This document shows positions 35,960-44,362 of a stretch of 64,000 bases of DNA, piece by piece. Below the pieces are notes generated by a model, which saw only the letters and a list, made by a program, of their open reading frames with translations, searched no databases and was not told the origin of the DNA. How positions within the stretch are numbered: position 1 is the stretch's first letter; each line of letters starts with the position of its first letter. The DNA comes from MFWN01 sp964594115 (GTDB lineage Archaea; Nanobdellota; Nanobdellia; Pacearchaeales; GW2011-AR1). Location of the stretch: contig CAZQLD010000001.1 of NCBI GenBank assembly GCA_964594115.1, positions 1 to 64,000 on the forward strand. Reading direction: 5' to 3'. Position numbers and translations under genes: made by a program.

Positions 35960-38303
35960 AACTACCTTCTTTAATCTCTGCGTTTGTAACTGCTTTTAAA
36001 TCTTCAATAGCAGGCTGTAATCGTTTTAATTCATTTTTCCCAAGATGTAAAATAATTTCCTTCTTCAGCGAGACTTTTTTATCTGCCTTAACCTTTCTCA
36101 CTTTCTGTAAGATTTCTATAAACAAACTGCCGATTTTCTCAGCTTCTTTATCCGGCTTTCTTTCAAATTTTGGCCACTCAGTTAGGTGTATGCTTTTTTC
36201 TTTTTCAAATTTTCTAAAAAAATCCTGATAAATTTCTTCTGTTATAAAAGGTGTAATTGGTGCCATTAGTTTTAAAATTGTAAGCAAACTCTGGTATAAA
36301 ACATACTGTGCAGATTCTCTTCCTTTCTTCTTATTATAAACCCTATTTTTTATAATCTCTAGATAATTATCACAAAAATCATGCCAAAAAAAGTTTTCTG
36401 TTTTTTTCCTAGCCTCTGCTACATTATAGTTTTCATATAATTTTTTTACTTCTTCCACTAATCCAGATAATTCCTGTAGCATGTAGCTGTCAATTTTCTC
36501 CAGAACTAATTTCCTTCTTCTAGCTTTATAATCTTTTAAACTCATAAAAACAAATTTAGATGCATTCCATAATTTCGTTAAAAATCTTTTTCCAGCTGCC
36601 AACTCTTGCTCTTTAAATGGTAAGTCTGCACCAATAGAAGCAGAAGCAACCCAATATCTAAAAGCATCTACATTATACTTCCCAATAAGTTCATCAGCCC
36701 ACACAACATTCCCTTTACTTTTATGCATGCCTTTCCCCTTGGAGTCTAAAACATAAGTTCCTATCATCACATCTTTCCAAGGAATCCTAGCAAAGAGAAG
36801 ATGGCTTTTCAGAATTGTGTAAAAAGCCCATGTTCTTATTATATCATGTGACTGCGGCCTCAAAGAAAAAGGAGCTATTTTTTTATATTGTTCTGGCTTT
36901 TCTAACCATCTTGCTGCAACTTCAGGGCTATTAGAAGAAGTCATCCATGTATCAAAAACATCTTGTTCTGGCTTAGCCTCTTTTTTACATTTTCCGCATT
37001 CTTTTTTTAATTCCAGTGGGTCCAGAGGCAGCTCTTTTTCAGAAGGTAAAATAATTTCCCCACAATCACAATACCAAACTGGAATAGGCACGCCATAATA
37101 TCTCTGCCTGGATATAATCCAGTCCCAACCAAGATTTTCAGTCCAATTCTCAAATCTCTTCCTCATAAATTCAGGCTTCCAATTTATTTCTCTTGCCCTC
37201 TTAATCAGCTCTTTCCTATACTTCAAAGTTCTAATGAACCATTGTTTTGTAACAATATACTCAACAGGACTGTTGCACCTCCAACAACTTCCAACTGTTT
37301 GTTCTAACTGTTCTTGTTTTTTCAATCTACCTTCTTTCCTTAAATCATCAATTATCTTTTGCTTTGCATTTTCTATTTTCATTCCCTTATATTTTCCAGC
37401 TAGATCATTCAGACTTCCATTCTTATTTAGAAGGTTTCTTAACTCTAAGTTATGTTTTTTCCACCACTCAATATCAGTATTATCGCCAAAAGTGCAAACC
37501 ATTACTATTCCAGTGCCAAAATCCATATCAACCTTTTCATCTTTCATAACCTTGACTTTATGTTTAAATAAAGGAACAATTAAACTTTTTCCAACCAAAT
37601 GCTTACGTTTTTTATCTTGCGGATGGACAAAAACACCCACACAAGCTGGAAGAAACTCTGGTCTTGTTGTAGCAATTGTAATTTTTTCTCCATCTTCTGA
37701 ATCAAAGTCAATGTAATTTAATTTAGTATTCCTTGCTAAATCCTCAACTTCTGCTTGTGCTAAAGCTGTCTCATGATAAGGGCACCAGATTACAGGTTCT
37801 TCTGCCCTGTAACAATCTCCTTTTTTAATCAACTTTAAAAAAGCTGTTTGAGCAACTTTTTGAGCTTCTGGAGAAATTGTTGTATACAATAAAGACCAAT
37901 CATAACTATGTCCGAGTGTCTTGAAAACCCGGTTAATATACTCTTTCTCCACTTTTTCTGATTCCTTTAAACAGAGTTTCCTGAATTCTGCTCTATTGGT
38001 CTTAGCTTTATTAATCCCAAGCTTTTCTTCAACATATTTTTCTGTTGGCAAGCCATTATCATCAAAACCTGGCGGGAAATATACCTCTCTTCCAAGTAAT
38101 CTCATTATTCTTGCAATTATTTCAAATTGAGTATAGTGAAGGGCGTGCCCTACATGCAAATGCCCTGAAGAAGCATACGGAGGGGGCGTATCAATAGAAA
38201 AAACCTTCTTTTTGCTCCTGCTATCAAATTTGTAGATTTTCTCTTTCTCCCAAAACTTCCCCCATTTTTCCTCTGCTTTTTCAGCATCATATTGCTCTAA
38301 CAT
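35940..38303 (-). CDS. valS: Valyl-tRNA synthetase
   Basis: Charges tRNA-Val. The class I HIGH motif is SGHLHVGHAL near residue 50 and the KMSKS motif appears as GMHKSKGN near residue 525. The editing domain (ATTRPEFLPACVGVF) and two zinc-knuckle stretches (CPYHET, CGKCKKE) are present. The C-terminal anticodon-binding domain ends at 787 aa, as in archaeal enzymes. Confidence 0.96.
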   Translation of the reverse strand: MLEQYDAEKAEEKWGKFWEKEKIYKFDSRSKKKVFSIDTPPPYASSGHLHVGHALHYTQFEIIARIMRLLGREVYFPPGFDDNGLPTEKYVEEKLGINKAKTNRAEFRKLCLKESEKVEKEYINRVFKTLGHSYDWSLLYTTISPEAQKVAQTAFLKLIKKGDCYRAEEPVIWCPYHETALAQAEVEDLARNTKLNYIDFDSEDGEKITIATTRPEFLPACVGVFVHPQDKKRKHLVGKSLIVPLFKHKVKVMKDEKVDMDFGTGIVMVCTFGDNTDIEWWKKHNLELRNLLNKNGSLNDLAGKYKGMKIENAKQKIIDDLRKEGRLKKQEQLEQTVGSCWRCNSPVEYIVTKQWFIRTLKYRKELIKRAREINWKPEFMRKRFENWTENLGWDWIISRQRYYGVPIPVWYCDCGEIILPSEKELPLDPLELKKECGKCKKEAKPEQDVFDTWMTSSNSPEVAARWLEKPEQYKKIAPFSLRPQSHDIIRTWAFYTILKSHLLFARIPWKDVMIGTYVLDSKGKGMHKSKGNVVWADELIGKYNVDAFRYWVASASIGADLPFKEQELAAGKRFLTKLWNASKFVFMSLKDYKARRRKLVLEKIDSYMLQELSGLVEEVKKLYENYNVAEARKKTENFFWHDFCDNYLEIIKNRVYNKKKGRESAQYVLYQSLLTILKLMAPITPFITEEIYQDFFRKFEKEKSIHLTEWPKFERKPDKEAEKIGSLFIEILQKVRKVKADKKVSLKKEIILHLGKNELKRLQPAIEDLKAVTNAEIKEGSFKIELA

Positions 38304-38344
38304 TCTAACATAAGCTTTTTAAAGCAATACCTATTTTAAATCTT

Positions 38345-38512
38345 ATGGCACAGAATAAAATAAATGTTCCAGCAGGTTTTGGCGGACTTGTAAGATATGG
38401 TGAGGAATATGAATCTAAATTTAAACTAAAACCAGAACATGTAATAATTTTCATAGTTTTAGTTATAATATTTGTAACTGTATTAAAAATCTTCTTGCCT
38501 GTACCTGCATAA
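38345..38512 (+). CDS. Preprotein translocase subunit Sec61-beta (SecG)
   Basis: This 55-aa protein completes the Sec translocon pore. The archaeal signature is clear: PAGFGGLVRYGEEYESKFKL then KPEHVIIFIVLVIIFVTVL, a single C-terminal transmembrane helix. It ends 1 nt before the NAC gene, so the two are a likely translation-coupled pair that handles nascent chains. Confidence 0.92.
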   Translation: MAQNKINVPAGFGGLVRYGEEYESKFKLKPEHVIIFIVLVIIFVTVLKIFLPVPA

Positions 38513-38513
38513 A

Positions 38514-38855
38514 ATGATTCCTGGACTTAATCCTAAAAAAATGCAAGCTATGATGAAACAGCTTGGCATTAAACAGGAAGATATAGATGCTGAACGTGTT
38601 ATTATAGAAAAATCAGATGGAAAAATAATCATAGAAGAACCTTCAGTAGTTAAAGTAGAAATGCAAGGACAGGAAACTTTCCAGATTTCTGGCAGTATTA
38701 AAGAAGAAACAGGAGAAAGTGAGGATAAAAAGGCTCTTGAAAAAGATATCTCCACAATAATGGAAAAAACAGGTAAGGATAAAGAAGAAGTTGCCCTTAC
38801 TTTAGAGAAAAATAGCGGAGATATTGCTGCTACAATTCTTGAACTAAATGAATAA
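38514..38855 (+). CDS. nac: Nascent polypeptide-associated complex protein (NAC)
   Basis: Binds nascent chains at the ribosome exit. The NAC domain starts with MIPGLNPKKMQAMMKQLGIK and continues with VVKVEMQGQETFQISG. A UBA domain fills the C-terminus (KDKEEVALTLEKNSGDIAATILEL). Length is 113 aa. It directly follows Sec61-beta. Confidence 0.95.
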   Translation: MIPGLNPKKMQAMMKQLGIKQEDIDAERVIIEKSDGKIIIEEPSVVKVEMQGQETFQISGSIKEETGESEDKKALEKDISTIMEKTGKDKEEVALTLEKNSGDIAATILELNE

Positions 38856-38873
38856 AATTTTCATTATCTATGA

Positions 38874-39263
38874 TTAGATGTTATCAACTATTTTAACATC
38901 TAAATTACTTCTAGCATAATGTCTCTTAACTTCACTAACAACTCTCCTTGCTTCTTTTAAAGTAAAACAAGTGTAGGGATAAATCATAGCAAAACCCCAT
39001 CCTCCATGCCTTTCGGATTTCTTCACAACTTCAAGATTATACTCTATTTCATATTTTTTAAAACGCGAAAAAAAATCACTAATTCTCATTATCGTATTCA
39101 TTACTATTCCATAACCATATTCTCCACGTGGAGAACTCTCTCCAAGGCTCAATGTTATTGTTTTTACTGTCTCATCAGTAATCTCTTTAAAAGCCAGTAT
39201 GGCGCTACTTATATCTGATACTAGATATAGTGTTGTAGGCTTTACCCTTGACTCAGACTTCAT
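38874..39263 (-). CDS. Hypothetical protein
   Basis: A 129-aa soluble protein of alpha/beta pattern (LYLVSDISSAILAFKEI, GYGIVMNTIMRISDFF, EARRVVSEVKRHYA). No family is recognised. It converges on nac with 18 nt between the stops. Confidence 0.6.
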   Translation of the reverse strand: MKSESRVKPTTLYLVSDISSAILAFKEITDETVKTITLSLGESSPRGEYGYGIVMNTIMRISDFFSRFKKYEIEYNLEVVKKSERHGGWGFAMIYPYTCFTLKEARRVVSEVKRHYARSNLDVKIVDNI

Positions 39264-39372
39264 AATATTTGTATTAATTACTTATTTTATAAATATTATT
39301 GTGCTAAAACATATGCCCCTAAACCCATAATTTTATTAATCTTGACTTCTTCCTATGTGTGACTAAAGGAAA

Positions 39373-39846
39373 ATGCCAGAGAAATTTATTGAAAATTTAG
39401 ATAAAGCAGCATCTCTCTTGCAGACAGCAGACCATATGTTATACATGACATATCCCCTTGTAAAGGAAAAAAGGCTTCTCTTAAAAATACTGAATGAGAC
39501 CTATACAGTTGTACTTAGTACAGTAAACGCAATTTTACAATACGAGTATTTCTATAAAAGAATAAATCTTTACAAAGACGCTAAGGCTAATTTCCAGGTA
39601 TTTCAAAATAAATGTGCTCCTAGATATGGCATAACCACAGAACAAACAGAAAAAATCATTGAAATCTTTAATCTTGCTGAAAAGCACAAAAAAAGCCCTT
39701 TTGAATTTGTAAGAAACAATAGGGTTGTAATTATGACAAATGCCCTTAAAACAGATACTGTAACAATAGAAAAAATGAAAGATTATATCCTAACAGCTAA
39801 AGATTTATTAAGAAAAGCTGAAACCATAATTAGAAGCAGAAAATAG
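39373..39846 (+). CDS. Helical hypothetical protein, paralogue 1 of a MinD-linked pair
   Basis: The 157-aa protein is all-helical and HEPN-like in pattern. Its N-terminal part (TADHMLYMTYPLVKEKRLLLKIL, then A-x-L-Q) matches that of the next gene (SADHLLYVSLKYTKTCDVMLNLI, A-L-L-Q). The RX4-6H catalytic motif of HEPN RNases is not evident. It lies upstream of the MinD-like gene on the same strand. Confidence 0.6.
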   Translation: MPEKFIENLDKAASLLQTADHMLYMTYPLVKEKRLLLKILNETYTVVLSTVNAILQYEYFYKRINLYKDAKANFQVFQNKCAPRYGITTEQTEKIIEIFNLAEKHKKSPFEFVRNNRVVIMTNALKTDTVTIEKMKDYILTAKDLLRKAETIIRSRK

Positions 39847-39951
39847 CTAATATATATTTCTATCCTTAGGAAAAGAAAGGTATAAATATAACCTCTTCCT
39901 TCTAATTTTTGCTCTGCCTCATTTATAAAAAAGAGGTTTTTGAGAGATAAA

Positions 39952-40389
39952 ATGCCATTAGAAAGAATTATGAAAGAAAAAACATCAGCAGACCACCTGC
40001 TTTATGTTAGCCTGAAGTATACAAAAACCTGCGATGTTATGCTCAATCTCATACAAAGATGGCAAAGCATGATAGAATTATGCATAGATGCCTTACTCCA
40101 AAAAATTAAGAAAAAAAAGATTATAACTGCTATTCCAATAGCCCCAAAAATGAGGGTCTTAACTTTAAAAGATGCTTTCAAAAAAGAACCAGTTGTTTTA
40201 GAAACTCTTAATCTTTATGAATTCTTTAAAAAAATACCAGAATTAGGGAAAAAAAGGGAAAATGAATTTAGAAAACACGTTTGCTTGACTATCATAGATC
40301 AAAAAGAAGTAAGAATAGACATGGAAAAACTAAAAGAATATTCTGAATTAGTCGAAAACTTTATAAAATTTGTTAGAAGTTACTTATAA
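39952..40389 (+). CDS. Helical hypothetical protein, paralogue 2 of a MinD-linked pair
   Basis: This 145-aa protein shares the ADH-x-LY-x6-K...(L/I)-x-(A)-x-LQ core with the gene upstream and is similarly helical. The start is set at the ATG at 39952, because the longer frame starts with TTG. It ends 19 nt before the MinD-like gene, so the three genes likely form an operon. Confidence 0.6.
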   Translation: MPLERIMKEKTSADHLLYVSLKYTKTCDVMLNLIQRWQSMIELCIDALLQKIKKKKIITAIPIAPKMRVLTLKDAFKKEPVVLETLNLYEFFKKIPELGKKRENEFRKHVCLTIIDQKEVRIDMEKLKEYSELVENFIKFVRSYL

Positions 40390-40408
40390 TCTTACAAGAC
40401 ACTAAAAG

Positions 40409-41161
40409 ATGGCAAAAATTTACAGTGTAGTATCAGGCAAGGGAGGTGTAGGAAAAACAAGTTCTGCTATAAATCTCGGAGCAGCTTTAAACTCTCTTGG
40501 AGAAGAGGTTGTAGTAGTTGATGCGAACCTCTCTACTCCCAACATAGGGCTGCATCTCGGAGCTCCGATTGTTCCTGTAACTTTAAATCATGTCTTAAAA
40601 AATGATGCAGAAATACTAGATGCTATTTACAAACATGAATCTGGCCTTAAAATTATTCCCAGTTCCCTTTCACTAGAAAAATTAAGAGGAATAAAACACG
40701 AAAAAATTCAAGAGGTAACCAGAATGTTAAAAAATTTTACTGAGCACATAATTCTTGATTCCCCTCCTGGTTTAGGAAAAGAAACAGAAGCTTCAATAAG
40801 TGCTGCAGATGAAGTAATACTAATAACGCAAGGAGAAATGCCTGCTGTAACAGACGCCCTAAAAACACTGAAATTAGCTGAACAATTAAACAAAAATGTT
40901 AAGGGTTTTATAATCACAAGATTTAAAGGAAGAAAAACAGAAATGCCTCTTGAGAATATTATGGATATGCTAGAACTGCCCTTACTAGGAATAGTTCCAG
41001 AAGATAAAAACATGCAAAAAGCCCTGATTTTGAAAAAGCCCATAATAAACACACACCCAAGAAGCAGAGCAAGCAGAGCTTATCAGGAGATAGCAAGAAA
41101 AATGCTAGGAATAGAAAAACAAACAGCCTTCTCAAGGTTCCTGAACAGATTAAGACTTTAA
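40409..41161 (+). CDS. minD: MinD/ParA-family ATPase
   Basis: A deviant Walker A motif (SGKGGVGKTSSAINLG) and the partner motif VVVDANLSTPNIGLHLG are present. The C-terminal part ends in an amphipathic helix with basic and bulky residues (AFSRFLNRLRL), like the membrane-targeting sequence of MinD. It probably cycles on and off the membrane to place cell machinery. The 250-aa length is typical. Confidence 0.92.
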   Translation: MAKIYSVVSGKGGVGKTSSAINLGAALNSLGEEVVVVDANLSTPNIGLHLGAPIVPVTLNHVLKNDAEILDAIYKHESGLKIIPSSLSLEKLRGIKHEKIQEVTRMLKNFTEHIILDSPPGLGKETEASISAADEVILITQGEMPAVTDALKTLKLAEQLNKNVKGFIITRFKGRKTEMPLENIMDMLELPLLGIVPEDKNMQKALILKKPIINTHPRSRASRAYQEIARKMLGIEKQTAFSRFLNRLRL

Positions 41162-41231
41162 AGCAATTACTTGGTGTAAACGCAATCAATACTTTTATTG
41201 AGCTCTGTTAATTTTTAGAGTATTTTAAATA

Positions 41232-41266
41232 TGGGCTATACCAGAATCGGACTGGTGAGTGCACGG
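41232..41266 (-). tRNA. Orphan tRNA 3' half B (no 5' half nearby)
   Basis: Read on the minus strand: CGTGC (3' anticodon stem), ACTC (variable), T arm ACCAG-TCCGATT-CTGGT, acceptor strand ATAGCCC and discriminator A. No matching GGGCTAT 5' half is found in the window. It is preceded by ATATATT and TTTACACCG, as is half A at 42617. The T loop has C where U55 is normally invariant. It may be a split-tRNA 3' half or a degenerate remnant. Amino-acid identity cannot be told. Confidence 0.55.
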
Positions 41267-41381
41267 TGTAAAATATATTAATAAAAAGCTTATTTTATTA
41301 TTTTTTGCTTTTTATTTAATATTGACTTTGGACTTAATAGATTAAGGATTGATAGTTTTTAAAATCTTTGATAAAAATTAA

Positions 41382-42551
41382 TTATTGTTCATGAAAACTT
41401 GCCAAACCAGTAAAACCTATGCCTGATTCTCCCCACATATGTTCATGAGCTTTATAAGAAACTTCCCTTATGTCTATAAAGTGGCTTAACCCTTTTTCAA
41501 GCAAGACTCTATCTTCAAGTGGTTTTAATATACCTGAAAGATAATACCTCTCTCCTATTCTTTGGGAAAAATCAGCCCTTTTTACATTTCTGAAAACTCC
41601 TTTGGTGTCCATACAAGGAATTATTCCTTCTGGAATTTTTTCCATAGTTGCTAAGGGCATATCCAGCCCTTTTCTGCTATCAAATAATCTTTCATCATAT
41701 ACCCAAACATCTGCACCCCCATTTTCTCCAACAGAGGATTGGTTAAATAAATGAAAAATTCCCCATAACCAAATAGGATTAGTTGCTTCTGAAAGAGGTC
41801 TTGAACCTAAGGCATTAGCATGTTTATGTATATGGTCACTAACTGCAGAAATTTTCTGAAATATATCTTTCTTTCCAGCAACAACTTGAGTTAAATCAAA
41901 AAACTGTTCTGCTTCTTCATAAGTCATGTTTGATGTGTTACCATGCCTTGTTATAGCATTTCTTACAAAATATCTTGGGTCGCTTGCATTTGGATGTATT
42001 CCTACACGATTTCTATAAGTATTAGGGTTCCAAATTTGAAATTGTAATTTTGATTCACAACAAGGCATATCACATGCATCATTATGAGACTCGCCAGGTA
42101 CTGTTTCTGTTATATCAACAATTCTAACTTCTCCAGTTCGATTATATTTAGCTTTTTCTCCTGTTTTTGAAAGTCTTTGCTCTTCTATAACATAAGGACA
42201 ATTTGAATCTACATGAAGGCAATCAGCAAATTGAGTATTCAAAACTGCCCCTTCCCCTTCTTTGAAAGTAATTGGAACTACATCAGCAGGTAATGGCTTA
42301 CTTTGATAACCATCACAAACTCTTTTAGAAGCAATATTATGGCTCGTCCCTTTTTCACCCCAAAAACCTTCCCAATATTCTGCAATTTTTACTTTCCTAA
42401 ATCTTTCGGGATGTTCACAATAAGCAGGACATTCTTCAGTAGTCACTCCTCCAGCCATATTATTACAAGTAACACAAGTAACTAAGCCTTGTTCACGTGG
42501 CTCTCTAAATCTATATCTTTCTTCAAACTCTGCTTTTTTTAATTTAGGCAT
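41382..42551 (-). CDS. Hypothetical cysteine-rich protein
   Basis: A 389-aa soluble protein. The N-terminus has a likely metal site (CVTCNNMAGGVTTEECPAYC), with further cysteines in DACDMPCC. A His-rich segment follows at SAVSDHIHKHANALG. No known family is recognised. It lies between two orphan tRNA 3' halves (42617 upstream, 41232 downstream on its strand). Confidence 0.65.
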   Translation of the reverse strand: MPKLKKAEFEERYRFREPREQGLVTCVTCNNMAGGVTTEECPAYCEHPERFRKVKIAEYWEGFWGEKGTSHNIASKRVCDGYQSKPLPADVVPITFKEGEGAVLNTQFADCLHVDSNCPYVIEEQRLSKTGEKAKYNRTGEVRIVDITETVPGESHNDACDMPCCESKLQFQIWNPNTYRNRVGIHPNASDPRYFVRNAITRHGNTSNMTYEEAEQFFDLTQVVAGKKDIFQKISAVSDHIHKHANALGSRPLSEATNPIWLWGIFHLFNQSSVGENGGADVWVYDERLFDSRKGLDMPLATMEKIPEGIIPCMDTKGVFRNVKRADFSQRIGERYYLSGILKPLEDRVLLEKGLSHFIDIREVSYKAHEHMWGESGIGFTGLASFHEQ

Positions 42552-42616
42552 CTTATGAATATATTATCAAATATCCATATTTAACCATTATTGTGATAAA
42601 GTTAATTATATTAATA

Positions 42617-42652
42617 TGGTCCCAGCAGGAATCGAACCTGCGATTTCGTCGG
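42617..42652 (-). tRNA. Orphan tRNA 3' half A (no 5' half nearby)
   Basis: On the minus strand: CGACG (3' anticodon stem), AAATC (variable), T arm GCAGG-TTCGATT-CCTGC with a perfect T loop, acceptor TGGGACC and discriminator A. No GGTCCCA 5' half is in the window. Just before it are a hairpin (ACTAAT/ATTAGT enclosing AAAGG..CCTTT) and the leader ATATATTAG-TTTACACCG, the latter shared with half B. It begins 37 nt after the stop of the upstream gene (42689). It may be a split-tRNA 3' half. Confidence 0.65.
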
Positions 42653-42688
42653 TGTAAACTAATATATCCTAAAGGTAACCTTTTCTAA

Positions 42689-42985
42689 TTAGTCGCTTTC
42701 GCCTGGTTTATATCCACTATCCTCATCCCAATTCAACGGCTCAAAAGGTGCAGGGTGATAATCATGCTCCTGTTGGTGATCTAAAGCTGTACGAGCTATC
42801 GAACTTGCCTTAGGGTTTTCTCCTCGTGATGTGTCTTCAAGTCTTTGTCTTGTTTCAGGCCACAAACCAGGCCCAACATGTCGACTAAGGTCTCGTGTTT
42901 CAGCAATAAGAGCTCTATCTCTCTTTTCCTGCGCTTCTCGGTCTGAATCTTCAAAAGCCTTTGCATATTCTTCATAACTTGTCAT
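42689..42985 (-). CDS. Hypothetical hydrophilic protein
   Basis: The 98-aa protein is rich in Asp, Glu, Arg and Pro, with no hydrophobic core (GPGLWPETRQRLEDTSRGEN; HYHPAPFEP-like tail). It is probably helical then disordered. Its codons look more GC-rich than those of its neighbours, which may mean transfer. It lies between tRNA-Val and orphan tRNA half A. Confidence 0.5.
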   Translation of the reverse strand: MTSYEEYAKAFEDSDREAQEKRDRALIAETRDLSRHVGPGLWPETRQRLEDTSRGENPKASSIARTALDHQQEHDYHPAPFEPLNWDEDSGYKPGESD

Positions 42986-43039
42986 ATTAAATCACCAAAT
43001 TACTATGTATTCTAAATTTATATATTTTTGCAAATAAAG

Positions 43040-43154
43040 TGGGCCTGCGAGGAATCGAACCTCGGATCTCTTCCATTCTCAATTTTCCTAGGAGGTATCG
43101 GAACCTAGGTTCTGATTCGTGAAGGAAGTGTCATAACCACTAGACCACAAGCCC
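43040..43154 (-). tRNA. tRNA-Val(CAC) with a 42-nt intron
   Basis: Acceptor GGGCTTG/CAGGCCC, D arm GTC...GAC, anticodon stem CTTCC/GGAAG with loop TTCACG-T, giving anticodon CAC. The T arm is CGAGG-TTCGATT-CCTCG and the discriminator is A. The intron is at 43076-43117, in the anticodon loop (boundary could shift by 1 nt). It contains the palindrome GAACCTAGGTTC, close to AAACCTAGGTTT in the tRNA-Gly intron. CCA is not encoded. Confidence 0.9.
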
Positions 43155-43190
43155 ACTAAATTTTAAAGAATTATTAATTTAAAAATATAA

Positions 43191-43574
43191 TTATTTTTTA
43201 CACTGTCTTCCATGAGGCCTATTTGCAATCTCAATGAGCTTAGAATAATTAAAATTTCTATCTAATTCATCAAGTATTTCTCTGTTGTCAATAGGTTGTC
43301 TATAACCTCTTACTCCAATATGAAGATTAGATGTTTTATAAAGCCAATTTCTCTTTAGCTTTAATTCAAGATCCTGCACAATATTTCTAACACTCACAAC
43401 GAAATCCAATCCTCCTCTTTTATATTTCTCTTCTGGAAGCTCTTTAGGAGGATTCTCAGCACGAAGTATAGCGCCAAGTAATTCATCAGAAAGCTGCATT
43501 ACTTGCTCATTGTTAATCCATCCTTGAAAATGTTTTGTTCTCCATAAATAATCTCTTCCAAGTATAAACCACAT
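43191..43574 (-). CDS. Hypothetical protein
   Basis: The 127-aa soluble protein has aromatic N-terminal residues (MWFILGRDYLWRTKHFQGW) and a central helical region (LDFVVSVRNIVQDLELKLKRN). No family is recognised. It is the nearest gene upstream of tRNA-Val on the minus strand. Confidence 0.55.
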   Translation of the reverse strand: MWFILGRDYLWRTKHFQGWINNEQVMQLSDELLGAILRAENPPKELPEEKYKRGGLDFVVSVRNIVQDLELKLKRNWLYKTSNLHIGVRGYRQPIDNREILDELDRNFNYSKLIEIANRPHGRQCKK

Positions 43575-43633
43575 AAAACCAAATAGAAAAACTTGTTTAT
43601 AAACATTATTTTAACAGAAAATATATTATAAGT

Positions 43634-43972
43634 TTATCTTATCTTGCTTCCAAGCTTAACATCCTTCTCCGGAGATATTAAAGTAGGTTTCCCATTTTCA
43701 TCAGCAGCTAAAATCATTCCCTGACTTGTTATTCCTCTCATTGTCCTGGGAGCAAGATTAACAAAAACCACGCACCTCTTGCCTTCAAGCTCTCCTTTTC
43801 TATAAAACTCTTTCAAACCAGCAGCCAGAGTCCTCTTCTCAGTTCCAATATCCACCTCTAATTTATAAAGCTTATCTGCTCCTTCTATATCTTCAACTTT
43901 TAAGATTTTCCCAGCTCTTAAATCCAACTTCTCCCAGTCTGAAAATTCAACTATTGTCATTTTATTACTCAA
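43634..43972 (-). CDS. Methionyl-tRNA synthetase beta-type tRNA-binding protein (Trbp111/EMAPII-like)
   Basis: This 112-aa OB-fold tRNA-binding domain has the family pattern DLRAGKILKVEDIEGADKLY, LAAGLKEFY and NLAPRTMRGITSQGMILAA. In many prokaryotes the domain is fused to the C-terminus of MetRS. Here it is a separate gene two genes downstream of metG, probably binding tRNA in trans. Confidence 0.92.
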   Translation of the reverse strand: MSNKMTIVEFSDWEKLDLRAGKILKVEDIEGADKLYKLEVDIGTEKRTLAAGLKEFYRKGELEGKRCVVFVNLAPRTMRGITSQGMILAADENGKPTLISPEKDVKLGSKIR

Positions 43973-43984
43973 ATTTTTAGGTTT

Positions 43985-44344
43985 TTATTCTTTTCTAATA
44001 CAATAATTTATAACTGACTGATAAAGTGAACAAGGAATAATTGAACTAACAGGAATCACCATCCCTGTTTTCTCTTTTATAAATGCTGACGCTTCTAGCC
44101 TATACTCATAGGACTTTTGACTTCCCCCAGACAGAGTGGGTATTTCTCCTTTAACCCTCACACCATTAGGAAATTTTTTTTTGAATTCTTCAGCTGAAGT
44201 ATGTAATTCCTCTAAAACTCCAAGTTGTGTATCCAATGCACTAGCTACAACCCTTAAAGTAGTTGCGCCCATTTTCCTAAAATTAGGACACACCATACCA
44301 CAAAAACTAGGAAATAAGATATTTTTTTTCTTCTTTTCCGCCAT
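43985..44344 (-). CDS. Hypothetical protein between the two MetRS genes
   Basis: A 119-aa soluble protein lying between metG and its tRNA-binding partner, 12-18 nt from each, so all three look like one operon. N-terminal FPSFCGMVCPNF and C-terminal IIPCSLYQSVINYC carry possible metal-binding cysteines. It is not recognised; a link to tRNA-Met charging is only suggested by position. Confidence 0.6.
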   Translation of the reverse strand: MAEKKKKNILFPSFCGMVCPNFRKMGATTLRVVASALDTQLGVLEELHTSAEEFKKKFPNGVRVKGEIPTLSGGSQKSYEYRLEASAFIKEKTGMVIPVSSIIPCSLYQSVINYCIRKE

Positions 44345-44362
44345 AGACTTTCCCTTATTTAT

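Noticed and set aside
41169..41182. A third GGTGTAAA leader near half B
   Set aside because: It matches the leader for 9 nt, but no T arm or acceptor strand follows on the minus strand.
42545..42652. Permuted tRNA (3' half before 5' half)
   Set aside because: The sequence downstream of half A on the minus strand holds no D arm or 5' acceptor strand.
42617..42985. One tRNA with a very long intron containing the 42689 gene
   Set aside because: No GGTCCCA 5' exon lies upstream of the gene before tRNA-Val, so the half has no local partner.
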